Source of the DNA: Alphaproteobacteria bacterium
Lineage (GTDB): Bacteria; Pseudomonadota; Alphaproteobacteria; UBA6615
Length of the DNA: 64,000 bases
Direction: 5' to 3'
Assembly: GCA_021774445.1 (NCBI GenBank)
Contig: JAJFJA010000015.1
Location: 124,001 to 188,000 of the forward strand
Of this stretch, positions 28,122 through 37,551 are shown in pieces (positions within the stretch are counted from its first letter, which is position 1; each line of letters begins with the position of its first letter). The notes under the pieces were generated by a model, which ran no database searches, was not told where the DNA came from, and was given only the letters and a program-made list of their open reading frames with translations. A program made the position numbers and the translations under genes.

Positions 28122-29993
28122 ATGGACCAAATATTCGACATCGAGTACTTCCGCGGAAACCAGGGCGGTCCTGACCAATATGAGAGGCAACTTAGTCGTA
28201 TAAGAGATGAGGGGAAACAGGTTGATTGCATAGAGAAGACTGTGCGCTCCGCAGTCGAGAATCTGCGCGAAGCGAAATCGCGGTCATTTGTAATCTACGG
28301 CGAGCCGCAGAGTGGAAAGACAGAAATGATGATCTGTCTGACTGCAAAGCTGTTAGATGAGGGGTTCAGCTTCGTTCTTCACCTGTTGAATGACAGTGTT
28401 GACCTGCTAGGGCAAAATCTTGGTAGGTTCAAGCTATCTGGCCTCGCCCCCTCAGCCAAGAACTATTCTGAAATACTTGATCCAACGGTCAAGGTGAAAG
28501 ACGGGAAGCATGTTATCTTCTGCAAGAAAAACGCAAGCGACCTTCGGAAACTGATTGATAAAATATCTGAAATAAAGAGCATAGTCGTCATCGATGACGA
28601 GGCTGATTATGCTTCGCCAAATGCCAAGGTAAACAAGGGTGAGAAAACAAGGATCAACGAGCTTATTGGCGACATACTAGGCTCTACGGGAACATACATA
28701 GGTGTCACCGCGACGCCAGCCCGGCTTGATCTCAATAATACGTTCCAAAACGATAGCCATCTATGGGTCGATTTCCCTCCACATAGAGCTTACACCGGAC
28801 AGAACGTGTTCTTTCCCATAGATGATAGCGGACGGTACGATTTCAGCCTCAAACTCCTCCCTGATCAGGGAGATGACCCTAAGTATGCCAGGCAAGCACT
28901 CCTGCGGTTTCTCGTCAATGTTGCATATTTAAATAACTACGTTAACAGATCAGAAGAGAATTACTCGATCCTCGTGCACACGAGCGGAAAGAAAGTAGAT
29001 CACAAGGCCGACTGGGACACGATACATCGTACGTTGGCTATCCTTTCCGACGATCATTCAGAGAGATATGAGAGTTACGCGCGAGAAATATGGAACCATT
29101 GCCAGTCTCGCTACGCAGATGCGGAACCGAACAGCCTGACACAGTATGTGCTAAATAATATATCAAGATCCTCAATAATCGTACTTAATAGCGAGAGGGA
29201 CTGGAACAATTATGGCTCGTCGGCGACGAAACCGACAAGTTTGTTTACGGTCATAATAGGTGGGAACATAGTGTCTAGGGGGGTCACGCTTGACAATCTT
29301 CTATCTATGTTCTTCACAAGGGACGTAAAGCATAAAATTCAGCAAGATACATACATACAACGAGCCAGAATGTTTGGTAGCAGGGGAGATTATCTGAGGT
29401 TCTTTGAACTTACGATTCCTGAGCAACTGTACCTGGACTGGCACCGATGCTTCGTGTTTCACCGATTGGCGCTTGATGCAATCAGAGATCGGCTCGGCTC
29501 GTTAGTCTGGCTCAGTGACAAGCGTATTTCCGCGGTAGCTGGATCAAGCATAGACCGGTCGACGGTGGATCTTGATCGCGGGGAAATGGCCTTTCAACTC
29601 TTTGATTACGACAGGGAGATAGACAATATTGTTGCTGGGCCAAGTTCGAGTTTCGAAAAAATGGAGGAGCTGGCATCCGTGATCGGTGACCAGGCGTTCC
29701 CACCTTACCTCCGTCGATACGTTCTCAAGATGTGCCAAAGTAGGCAGAGGTATGTAGCGTTCCATCCGTCTACTTCTATTGCGGGTTACAAGGATGGTCC
29801 GGATATAGACAAGCAGAAAATTGAGCGCGGAAGAGGATTCATGGGGAGATCAGATCTGCAGAGAACAGAGTTCCCCGACGCAATTCATCATTTCAAAGTA
29901 TACAGGAATTTGGAAGGGAGAGCGCGCTTATTCTACAAATTTGACGGTTCTATACAGTTCATAAAGAACATTATTCATGATACCGGAGTATAA
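28122..29993 (+). CDS. Z1-domain SF2-type ATPase of a restriction/defence cassette
   Basis: The 623-residue protein (from ATG 28122; a TTG at 28053 would add 23 residues) has helicase-like motifs in order: Walker A GEPQSGKT (60-67), Walker B VIDDEAD (156-162), motif III VTATPA (195-200), GGNIVSRGVTLDNL (380-393) and the arginine-finger region QRARMFGSR (413-421). This set and spacing match the Z1 ATPase domain found with MORC/MutL-like proteins, methylases and nucleases in restriction-type systems. Base composition is clearly more AT-rich than neighbours, with many ATA codons, which suggests recent transfer. It overlaps the small downstream gene by 17 bases. Confidence 0.85.
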   Translation: MDQIFDIEYFRGNQGGPDQYERQLSRIRDEGKQVDCIEKTVRSAVENLREAKSRSFVIYGEPQSGKTEMMICLTAKLLDEGFSFVLHLLNDSVDLLGQNLGRFKLSGLAPSAKNYSEILDPTVKVKDGKHVIFCKKNASDLRKLIDKISEIKSIVVIDDEADYASPNAKVNKGEKTRINELIGDILGSTGTYIGVTATPARLDLNNTFQNDSHLWVDFPPHRAYTGQNVFFPIDDSGRYDFSLKLLPDQGDDPKYARQALLRFLVNVAYLNNYVNRSEENYSILVHTSGKKVDHKADWDTIHRTLAILSDDHSERYESYAREIWNHCQSRYADAEPNSLTQYVLNNISRSSIIVLNSERDWNNYGSSATKPTSLFTVIIGGNIVSRGVTLDNLLSMFFTRDVKHKIQQDTYIQRARMFGSRGDYLRFFELTIPEQLYLDWHRCFVFHRLALDAIRDRLGSLVWLSDKRISAVAGSSIDRSTVDLDRGEMAFQLFDYDREIDNIVAGPSSSFEKMEELASVIGDQAFPPYLRRYVLKMCQSRQRYVAFHPSTSIAGYKDGPDIDKQKIERGRGFMGRSDLQRTEFPDAIHHFKVYRNLEGRARLFYKFDGSIQFIKNIIHDTGV

Positions 29994-30429
29994 GTTATAC
30001 CACGGCGCTGTCCTTGCCGAGTTGGTCGATATTGCGACCGAGGACGTGTTCGTTGGTGAACTGCGTGAGGAAGGTCGTCTTTCCGCGTACACGTTGAATC
30101 GAGAGATCGGGTTGTACATAAAATACTCAACTAAGCGCTTAACGCCTTGGCAGTTCACAGTTGCCAGGTCGCATGTAGAAGAATGGGCTGAGTTGCAGCG
30201 GCGATGTAAAGAGGTTTTTCTTGCGCTGGTGTGCCATAGGGATGGTATTGTCGCATTGCCGATAAGGGAGGTTGTGGAGATGCTCTCTGCGACCGTCTCG
30301 GACCAGGCTTGGCTTCGTGTCGATCGTAGACGAGGCAGATGGTACACAGTAAACGGCAACGGGGACGCGCCTTCGAGGAAGAGAGCGCGAGGCCTCGGCG
30401 ATTTGCTAGAGTCGGTTGCCCGTTACTGA
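29977..30429 (+). CDS. Small protein of unknown function in Z1 cassette
   Basis: The 150-residue protein overlaps the Z1 gene by 17 bases and should be translationally coupled. I do not recognise a named domain. It shows a conserved-looking core LYIKYSTKRLTPWQFTV (around 46-62) and a second hydrophobic strand VFLALVCHRDGIVALP (around 79-94), then a basic C-terminus with RRRGRWYTVNGNGDAPSRKR. Alternating strand-like segments ending in Lys could fit a compact nuclease-like fold, but no standard PD-(D/E)xK or HNH motif is evident. It converges on the methylase gene with a 7-base overlap. Confidence 0.75.
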   Translation: MIPEYKLYHGAVLAELVDIATEDVFVGELREEGRLSAYTLNREIGLYIKYSTKRLTPWQFTVARSHVEEWAELQRRCKEVFLALVCHRDGIVALPIREVVEMLSATVSDQAWLRVDRRRGRWYTVNGNGDAPSRKRARGLGDLLESVARY

Positions 30430-31640
30430 GGGCAGGCGGAATAGATCTGAAGAACTTCCTGCTTCATCCGTTTCTCGAGCGAGTTGTTTTTTGACACTAT
30501 CGGAAGATAACGCTTTGTGGTTTCAATTTGGCGTTTACTTTCATCAATCTTCTTGAAACCGCTTTCTCGAGCCAATGTGTCGAATATTCTGGAGTTCTCG
30601 ACAAACAAACCTCTTACATGTGAGTCCCCTAAGACAAGTCCCAGTCTTCCATTGGAGCGGAGAACGCGACGGCTCTGCTTAAGTAGCAATGAAGCATCCT
30701 CGACGTATCGCATAATGATCCGCTGATACCGAATCGGCAGGGCTTCGGTTTCTGGCAGCACGTCCCTCAAGAATTTCGCATAGTCGGCTGGCTGCTTTCT
30801 GCCACGTTCTGGCGCACGTTCTGCGCCCACGTTGCGTGCTCGAAGAGCGCGAAGTGCCGGGATGCTGTGTCCCATCCAGATTAATGAGAATTTGTGGCCG
30901 CGGAGGTAATCGATAGCATTCAGATAAGGTGGTGAGAAAAAGACGGCGTCGACCCGTCGCCCCTTAATGTAGCCGAGTCTGCGGGCATCACCTCTGTAGA
31001 TGGTTCCGTCTCGAGGCAGAGTTTCTTCGCCCAAGATTTTTTTTACCGCGCTAACGGCACGCAAAAATCCATCACAAACATCAAAGGGATTGGTAGTTCG
31101 CACTTTATGGGGCCTGCTATGCGAGACGTCCCACGCGAGTGTTGCGCCGGATTGTTTCGTAATAATTGTTCGGCTAAGTGCGAGCCACAGTAAGTGGTTC
31201 TGGGCCTGACTCCTGTCAGCCGCTCGTTTGTGGAGTACATAGCTTATGCGCCTGAGGTCACCTGCTTGCTCTGGACCAAACCAGTAACTGACAAAATCCT
31301 TGGTTTCTTTACACTGGTCAATCCAGGGAAGCGCCGGAGAACGAGACCGAAGCCTGGAAGCTTGCCTAACTGTATCTCTAGCGAGGGACTCTATCTGCGG
31401 GAGCTTTTTCTTATTTGTCCAGACACGGGACATTAGGACTGCAAGCGGGTCGCTATCTACTCCCAGAGCTTTGTGCCCCGCTAGAAGCGATTGTCGAACG
31501 ACGACACCCGACCCGCACATCGGATCCAGGACGGTCGAGTTCGAGGGTAGCTCCTTGAGCCAATCTGAAATAGTCTCGGGAGCCATGCGAGCGGGGAAGG
31601 GATGTATGCTCTTCATGTACCACAGACCTACACCATCCAA
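30423..31640 (-). CDS. DNA methyltransferase (SPPY type, N4-cytosine or N6-adenine)
   Basis: The 405-residue enzyme has the SAM-binding motif I LDPMCGSGV (38-46), an acidic motif II residue in GVDSDP (60-65) and the catalytic motif IV SPPY (236-239), in that order. An N-terminal HPFPARMAPE stretch is typical of a group related to Trm11-like DNA methylases. SPPY is most common in N4-cytosine methylases. The frame begins at TTG 31640; ATG 31616 is a likely alternative. It faces the Z1 and small genes and would protect self DNA if they form a restriction system. Confidence 0.85.
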   Translation of the reverse strand: MDGVGLWYMKSIHPFPARMAPETISDWLKELPSNSTVLDPMCGSGVVVRQSLLAGHKALGVDSDPLAVLMSRVWTNKKKLPQIESLARDTVRQASRLRSRSPALPWIDQCKETKDFVSYWFGPEQAGDLRRISYVLHKRAADRSQAQNHLLWLALSRTIITKQSGATLAWDVSHSRPHKVRTTNPFDVCDGFLRAVSAVKKILGEETLPRDGTIYRGDARRLGYIKGRRVDAVFFSPPYLNAIDYLRGHKFSLIWMGHSIPALRALRARNVGAERAPERGRKQPADYAKFLRDVLPETEALPIRYQRIIMRYVEDASLLLKQSRRVLRSNGRLGLVLGDSHVRGLFVENSRIFDTLARESGFKKIDESKRQIETTKRYLPIVSKNNSLEKRMKQEVLQIYSACPQ

Positions 31641-31701
31641 CTACTTGTGTCGCCCGATTCGGAAATAGCCGCACAAAGGTCACAAACTGAGACTCACTAG
31701 T

Positions 31702-31718
31702 CGGACAGGCCCTGTCCG
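31702..31718. repeat. Perfect palindrome upstream of the methylase gene
   Basis: CGGACAGG (31702-31709), one base, then CCTGTCCG (31711-31718) forms a 17-base inverted repeat 62 bases before the methylase start. It could be an operator for the methylase or the island edge. No partner repeat was found at the left edge. Confidence 0.5.
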
Positions 31719-31797
31719 CCTACTATCCACGCTTTGATCATGGCGGCGGCGGGCCTATCTGATGCTGGGAGGCCGCGGACAAAAAGAGGATAGGATT

Positions 31798-32385
31798 ATG
31801 GCGAGGGTCCCCGATTTGACCGTCGAAGATGTGTCTGAGGAATACCGGGACGATTTCAGGCGGCTGAGCGATATTTTCGCTGCCTTCTCAAACCAGGTTC
31901 CGGTCTACGCCCATTCGCCGGTAGGGATGAAGCATATCTTCGATATGTCCCTGGCGCTGCGCCAGACCGGTAATCTATCGCGCCGGTTGATTGAGGTCGC
32001 CGTGGTCGCCGCTAGTTACGCCAACCGCTGCGCTTATTGCGTCGCCCATCATTCCACCATTCTGGTCGAACTCGGCCTCGACGCTGACAGCGTTTCGGGT
32101 TTGGGGGCGGGGGACGCGCCGGGATTGAGTGACGAAGAGCGCTTGGTGCGTGACTACGCGATCTGCGTGACGGAACGCGCCTGGGGAATCCGCGACGCCA
32201 TGTTCGAACAGCTACGCCAGCATTTTACCGACACCCAGGTCGTCGAACTCACGATGCGCATCGCCTTGACCGGAATGTTCAACAGGGTCAATCAAGCACT
32301 CGGCATTGAGATGGAGGAAGATCTCATGGCCGAGTTCATGGCCAGTGGACTGGCCGAGGACTCTCTGCCAAAAGAGCCTGCGTAG
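31798..32385 (+). CDS. AhpD-like / carboxymuconolactone decarboxylase family protein
   Basis: The 195-residue helical protein starts at ATG 31798 after AGAGGATAGGATT. It has the redox motif C78-A-Y-C81 followed by AHH (H85), typical of AhpD-fold proteins that reduce peroxides or disulfides, and LSRRLIEVAVVAASYANR ahead of it. It restores the high-GC composition right of the Z1 island. It precedes putA by 112 bases; whether they share a transcript is unclear. Confidence 0.83.
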   Translation: MARVPDLTVEDVSEEYRDDFRRLSDIFAAFSNQVPVYAHSPVGMKHIFDMSLALRQTGNLSRRLIEVAVVAASYANRCAYCVAHHSTILVELGLDADSVSGLGAGDAPGLSDEERLVRDYAICVTERAWGIRDAMFEQLRQHFTDTQVVELTMRIALTGMFNRVNQALGIEMEEDLMAEFMASGLAEDSLPKEPA

Positions 32386-32497
32386 GCGACCGCCGCGGCC
32401 GATGAAGCCACGGTGAGCTGGCCTGAACGCTGAGCAGCGATAGGATTTCGGGAGTGGCGACCTTGTCTGTACCGAACGGAAAGCCGGCTGTCCCAGA

Positions 32498-35400
32498 ATG
32501 AGCCGGCTGGGCAGTCAAGACAGCGGCCGTTTCCGCAAGTCGATTCGCCAGGCTTACTTGGCGGACGAGACCGAAGCCGTCGGCCGGCTGATCAAGCTCA
32601 TGAAACTTGACGGCGCCGCGCGTCGTCGCATTGAAGAGACAGCCGTCGGCCTGGTCAATGAATTGCGCCATGCCAAAAAGCCCGGCGTGATGGAGACGTT
32701 CCTCACCGAATACGGGCTCAGCACCAGCGAAGGTGTCGCCTTGATGTGCTTGGCAGAGGCCCTGCTGCGGGTCCCTGACAGCCTGACCATGGACGCCCTG
32801 ATCCAGGACAAAATCGCGCCGGCGGACTGGGGCCGGCATCTCGGGCAATCGGGCTCGCCGCTGGTCAATGCGTCGACCTGGGCGCTGATGCTTACCGGGA
32901 AGGTCATCGCGCCAGAGGACGCCGAGCTTTGGGACGTCGCCGGCACCGTGCGGGCGATGATAAAGCGCATCGGCGATCCGGTGATCCGCAAGGCGGTGAT
33001 GCAGTCTATGCGGGTGTTGGGTCATCAGTTCGTATTGGGCCGCGATATCGGCGAAGCGGTTAGGCGGTCGCAGGAAGACGGATCGAAAGGTTATACGCAT
33101 TCCTACGATATGCTGGGAGAAGCCGCCCATACGGCCGATGACGCCCGGCGGTATTTCCTGGCTTATTCAGGCGCTATTACGGCTCTGGCGGCGCATTGCG
33201 GACATAGCGACATTCGTCGCAATCCCGGCATCTCCGTCAAGTTATCAGCACTTCACCCGCGGTATGAATTCGCTCAGCGTGAGCGCGCCGTGGAAGAATT
33301 GACCGCACGGACGACCAGCCTGGCCCTGTTGGCGAAAAATGCGAACATGGGCTTTAACATCGATGCCGAAGAAGCGGATCGGCTGGAGCTCTCGCTCGAT
33401 ATTATCGAGGGTGTCGTATCGAATAGAGATCTGAAGGGGTGGGACGGGTTCGGCGTCGTCGTGCAGGCGTACATGCCGCGCGCACCTTACGTGATCGACT
33501 GGCTAAACGATTTGGCCGAACGACTGCACAAACGGATCATGGTTCGGCTGGTCAAGGGTGCCTATTGGGACAGCGAGATCAAGATTGCTCAGGAACAGGG
33601 TCTTGCCAAGTATCCGGTCTTCACGCGCAAGGTATCGACCGATATTTCCTATATAGCTTGTGCACGCCGGTTATTTGAATGTTCCGAGCGTATCTATCCG
33701 CAATTCGCCACCCACAATGCGCATACGGTTGCGGCGATATTGGAAATGGCGGGTGACTTCGAAGGCTTTGAGTTTCAGCGCTTGCACGGTATGGGCGAAA
33801 GTCTCTTCGAGCTGCTTCGGCAATCCTATGGCCGGCAGTGCCGGATCTATGCGCCGGTCGGCGTTCACGAAGATCTGCTGGCCTATCTGGTGCGCCGCCT
33901 GCTAGAGAACGGCGCCAACAGCTCGTTCGTCAATCAGGTCTTGGACTTTAGCGTTGCCGCAACGGATCTCGTCCGTGATCCGGTTACAGTGGTCGAGAGC
34001 CTGCACGTCATCCCCAACCCGCGAATTCCCCTTCCTGTCGATTTGTTCGGCCCGAAACGAAGAAATTCCAAAGGCTGGAATCTCGCCGACCCGTTGGTGC
34101 TGCAGACATTGCTGGATTGGCGCGGGCGGTTCAAAAGCAAAACCTGGACCGCGGCGCCGCTGATCGGCGGCGTGGCGCGACCGGGCACGGGCCGTCCCGT
34201 TCGCAACCCGGCGAATATCGATGATTTAGTCGGGGAGGTCACGGAAACGACCGGGACGCAGGTCGAGGAGGCTCTGAAGTGTGCCGGCGATGCCGCGGAA
34301 GACTGGTGCAATGCCGGCGTTGAAAGGCGCGCCGCCTGTCTGCTGCGCCTTGGCGATCTGTACGAGGAAAACGCGGCCGAGCTTATGGCGCTCGCCGCGC
34401 GCGAGGCTGGCAAGACCCTATCCGATGGTGTTGCGGAAGTGCGCGAGGCGGTGGATTTCTGTCGCTACTACGCCGCCGAGGCCGAGACACTCGAGGTCCG
34501 GCGCCGGGGGCGCGGTGTCTTCTTATGCATCTCGCCGTGGAACTTTCCCTTGGCCATATTTACCGGCCAGATTGTCGCCGCTCTGGTCAGTGGCAATGCG
34601 GTGATTGCCAAACCGGCCGAGCAAACGCCCTTAATTGCGGCCCGAGCCGTCGAATTGATGCATGAGGCGGGCATTCCGGGAAATGTGCTGCAGCTGTTGC
34701 CCGGTGACGGTCCGAAGGTCGGGGGCGCCCTGGCCGCGGATCCGCGCATCGACGGGATTTGTTTTACCGGTTCCACCGAAACGGCTCAGACTATCAATCG
34801 CACGATGGCGGCAAAGGGAAACCCGCATGCGCCGTTGATTGCCGAGACCGGTGGCCTAAACGCCATGATCGTCGATTCCAGCGCGCTGCCCGAACAAGCG
34901 GTGCGCGACATCGTCACCTCGGTTTTCCAAAGTGCCGGGCAACGTTGCTCCGCCCTACGGGTTCTTTTCGTTCAGTCGGATATCGCCGACAAAATTTTGG
35001 CCCTGATAAAGGGCGCGATGGACGAGCTGTGCATCGGCGATCCGTGGAACCTGGAGACCGATATCGGGCCGGTCATCGACGTGGAAGCGAGAGAGGGCAT
35101 CGAGGCCCATTGTCGCGCGATGGAGCGGGACGGCCGTCTAATCCATCGAATCACCCCACCGGATGATAGCGGCCGGAATGGCCACTTCGTTATTCCTGCA
35201 GTTTACAGGTTGCAGGGCATCGATGAGCTTGAGCGGGAGATATTCGGGCCTGTGCTTCATGTCGTTACCTTCGAGGCCAAAAACCTGAATGATCTGGTCG
35301 ATACCATCAATTCCCGTGGTTATGGTTTGACGATGGGGGTGCACACGCGGGTGGATAACCGGGTGCAGGACATATGCGACCGGGCCCGGGTCGGTAACAT

Positions 35401-36223
35401 CTATGTCAACCGCAACCAAATTGGCGCCGTTGTCGGCGTGCAGCCTTTCGGCGGCGAGGGTCTGTCGGGGACCGGCCCGAAAGCGGGTGGGCCGCATTAC
35501 CTGGCGCGCTTTACCGAAGGCCCGGGCGGCGAAAGGCGCGCCGAGGCGTCGGGACCCGCGCCTGCGAAGGCCGTGGGCGCCCTGGCCCATGTGGCATCGA
35601 CGTCTCTGGCCGCCCAAAGAGAATGGGATGGTACGCCCGGTCGCCGGGCCATTCTCGAACAGGCGGCCGAGGCTTGTTCTCCGGTGGTTCGCGAAGCCGT
35701 TCGCGGCGCGACCGCATGCTTGCCGGACGCCCCGACCGAGGCCATCGATCTTCCGGGGCCGACCGGGGAAAGCAACCGCCTGTCCATACACGGCCGGGGC
35801 GTATTCCTGTGCCTGGGCGCCGGTATTGACGGCAATCGCGTCCTCATGCAGGCGGCGCTTGCTTTGTTGCTCGGCAACGGGGCCGTCGTCGTTGTCGATG
35901 AGGAGGTGCGCCGCGATGCGGAACTGTTGTCCGATGCCCTGACGGACGCCGGTGCGCCGGGTGGTCTGCTCGGCATCGTTAGCGCCGCGCCGCCGAAGGC
36001 GATCGCGAGCGCCCACAGTTTGGCGGGTGTTATTCTCGAACGATCGGGAGATTATCACCGTGCTGTTCGGATCGCGCTGGCATCTCGCGACGGCGCAATA
36101 TTGCCGCTGATCGACGACCCATCCGATTGGCGTCCCATGCTGATCGAACGCGCGCTTTGTATCGATACCACCGCGTCCGGTGGTAACGCCGCCTTGCTTG
36201 CGTCGGCCGGTCAGCCGGATTGA
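32498..36223 (+). CDS. putA: Bifunctional proline dehydrogenase / L-glutamate-gamma-semialdehyde dehydrogenase PutA
   Basis: The 1241-residue protein contains an FAD-dependent proline dehydrogenase barrel (SVKLSALHPRYEF, RLVKGAYWDSEIK near 350, EFQRLHGMGESL). It is followed by a P5C dehydrogenase with CISPWNFPLA near 678, the ICFTGST nucleotide site and the nucleophile in AGQRCSALR near 815. It then carries a C-terminal ALDH-like tail of about 200 residues. There is no N-terminal ribbon-helix-helix domain, so it should be an enzyme without repressor function (long bifunctional type). It oxidises proline to glutamate and suits the imino-acid theme of the window. Confidence 0.95.
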   Translation: MSRLGSQDSGRFRKSIRQAYLADETEAVGRLIKLMKLDGAARRRIEETAVGLVNELRHAKKPGVMETFLTEYGLSTSEGVALMCLAEALLRVPDSLTMDALIQDKIAPADWGRHLGQSGSPLVNASTWALMLTGKVIAPEDAELWDVAGTVRAMIKRIGDPVIRKAVMQSMRVLGHQFVLGRDIGEAVRRSQEDGSKGYTHSYDMLGEAAHTADDARRYFLAYSGAITALAAHCGHSDIRRNPGISVKLSALHPRYEFAQRERAVEELTARTTSLALLAKNANMGFNIDAEEADRLELSLDIIEGVVSNRDLKGWDGFGVVVQAYMPRAPYVIDWLNDLAERLHKRIMVRLVKGAYWDSEIKIAQEQGLAKYPVFTRKVSTDISYIACARRLFECSERIYPQFATHNAHTVAAILEMAGDFEGFEFQRLHGMGESLFELLRQSYGRQCRIYAPVGVHEDLLAYLVRRLLENGANSSFVNQVLDFSVAATDLVRDPVTVVESLHVIPNPRIPLPVDLFGPKRRNSKGWNLADPLVLQTLLDWRGRFKSKTWTAAPLIGGVARPGTGRPVRNPANIDDLVGEVTETTGTQVEEALKCAGDAAEDWCNAGVERRAACLLRLGDLYEENAAELMALAAREAGKTLSDGVAEVREAVDFCRYYAAEAETLEVRRRGRGVFLCISPWNFPLAIFTGQIVAALVSGNAVIAKPAEQTPLIAARAVELMHEAGIPGNVLQLLPGDGPKVGGALAADPRIDGICFTGSTETAQTINRTMAAKGNPHAPLIAETGGLNAMIVDSSALPEQAVRDIVTSVFQSAGQRCSALRVLFVQSDIADKILALIKGAMDELCIGDPWNLETDIGPVIDVEAREGIEAHCRAMERDGRLIHRITPPDDSGRNGHFVIPAVYRLQGIDELEREIFGPVLHVVTFEAKNLNDLVDTINSRGYGLTMGVHTRVDNRVQDICDRARVGNIYVNRNQIGAVVGVQPFGGEGLSGTGPKAGGPHYLARFTEGPGGERRAEASGPAPAKAVGALAHVASTSLAAQREWDGTPGRRAILEQAAEACSPVVREAVRGATACLPDAPTEAIDLPGPTGESNRLSIHGRGVFLCLGAGIDGNRVLMQAALALLLGNGAVVVVDEEVRRDAELLSDALTDAGAPGGLLGIVSAAPPKAIASAHSLAGVILERSGDYHRAVRIALASRDGAILPLIDDPSDWRPMLIERALCIDTTASGGNAALLASAGQPD

Positions 36224-36243
36224 TAGAGAAGGAAGAAGAATAG

Positions 36244-36651
36244 ATGTCCCAAGAGCGTTTTGAGGCCGGCCTCAAGGCACGCAAGGAAGTCCTTGGTGAG
36301 GAATATGTCGCCAAAGCGTTCGATAATGCCGACCGCTTTAATCGAGAGTTTCAGAAATTTATCACCGAGTATTGCTGGGGCGCGGTGTGGGGGGATGCCG
36401 ATACGACGGGTGCGCTAAGCCGAAAACAGCACAGTCTTAACAATCTTTGTATTCTTGCGGCCCTGAACCGCTCCCATGAATTTAAGGTGCATTTTCGCGG
36501 CGCCCTGAGAAACGGCTGCACGCTCGAAGAACTCAAAGAAACGTTGATACAGATTACCGTTTATTGCGGCGTGCCGGCCGGCGTTGAGGCCTTTCGACTT
36601 GCCCGTGAGGTACTGGATGCCGAAGGGATAGATCCCGAGACCGCAAAATGA
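36244..36651 (+). CDS. Carboxymuconolactone decarboxylase (CMD) family protein
   Basis: The 135-residue protein has the PcaC-like layout: ALSRKQHSLNNLCILAALNRSHEF and the LKETLIQITVYCGVPAGVEAF end. CMD-fold proteins include 4-carboxymuconolactone decarboxylase and AhpD-like enzymes. There is no CxxC, so a decarboxylase or hydrolase-like role is more likely than redox. It follows putA by 20 bases and overlaps the next gene by four, beginning a six-gene run through 41499. Confidence 0.85.
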   Translation: MSQERFEAGLKARKEVLGEEYVAKAFDNADRFNREFQKFITEYCWGAVWGDADTTGALSRKQHSLNNLCILAALNRSHEFKVHFRGALRNGCTLEELKETLIQITVYCGVPAGVEAFRLAREVLDAEGIDPETAK

Positions 36652-37514
36652 GCGGTCGACGCTACGGCTTCATAGGGCTCGGCGCCATGGGGCGGCCGAT
36701 GGCGGAAAATCTTGCCGCCGCCGGGCACGATCTGGTTGTCTTCGACATTGCCGGCACGAAGGAACGGGCGCCGTCGGACGCGACCATCGGCCGAGACGTG
36801 GCGGATATCGCGAAGTCGGCGGACACGGTGTTCTTGAGCCTGCCGGACGGGGCGATTTCAGCCGCGGCGGCGAGGGAAATTTGCGCTGCAAAGGCGTGCC
36901 GGGTGAGCGTCGCTATCGATCTGTCGACGGTCGGCATCGCCGCGGCTAGGGCCATCCACGCCATCTATGGGGCGGGCGGTATCGCGTATATCGACGCGCC
37001 GGTCAGCGGCGGCCACGCTGGTGCCAAAGCGGGGACATTGTCCATAATGTGGGGCGGCCCTGGCGATATTTTGGACCAGCATCGGACCGTCCTGCAGGCG
37101 ATATCGAAGAACTTGTTCCATATGGGAGATATGCCGGGGCAGGGGCAGGCCGTGAAACTGCTGAACAACTTTTTATCGGCCACCGCTCTTGCCGCGACCT
37201 CCGAAGCCATCGCATTCGGCTTGAGTCATGGCCTCGATATGACAAAAATGCTGGATGTGCTGAACGCCTCGACGGGCCAAAACCAGGCAACGAGTGACAA
37301 ATTTCCAAGGCGCATCGTCACCGGTACGTTCGACGCGGGGTTCAGCACCGCACTGATGGCTAAAGATCTAGCGCTCTATCTCGAAAGTGTGGCCGACATC
37401 GGCGCACCGAGCGATATCGGCAAGCTAATGCACGATCTTTGGCAGGCGGCGGACAGGGCGCTACCAAACAGCGACTTTACGCGGATCTACCAGCATGTGA
37501 CCGGCCGAACCTGA
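36648..37514 (+). CDS. NAD(P)-dependent beta-hydroxyacid dehydrogenase (HIBADH family)
   Basis: The 288-residue protein has the Rossmann motif GFIGLGAMGRPMA at its start, the substrate motif DAPVSGGHAGAKAGTL and the catalytic Lys in GQAVKLLNN. The family includes 3-hydroxyisobutyrate, tartronate-semialdehyde and related dehydrogenases. It overlaps the CMD gene by four bases. The substrate is not decidable, but the downstream amidase and CoA enzymes suggest a short-chain hydroxyacid. Confidence 0.87.
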   Translation: MSGRRYGFIGLGAMGRPMAENLAAAGHDLVVFDIAGTKERAPSDATIGRDVADIAKSADTVFLSLPDGAISAAAAREICAAKACRVSVAIDLSTVGIAAARAIHAIYGAGGIAYIDAPVSGGHAGAKAGTLSIMWGGPGDILDQHRTVLQAISKNLFHMGDMPGQGQAVKLLNNFLSATALAATSEAIAFGLSHGLDMTKMLDVLNASTGQNQATSDKFPRRIVTGTFDAGFSTALMAKDLALYLESVADIGAPSDIGKLMHDLWQAADRALPNSDFTRIYQHVTGRT

Positions 37515-37551
37515 TTGACTAAGTGCCGAGATTGTATTTGTGGAGAAAGAT

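Noticed and set aside
27841..31797. Prophage or transposon origin of the Z1 island
   Set aside because: No integrase, transposase, terminal repeats or phage structural genes were found in or beside it.
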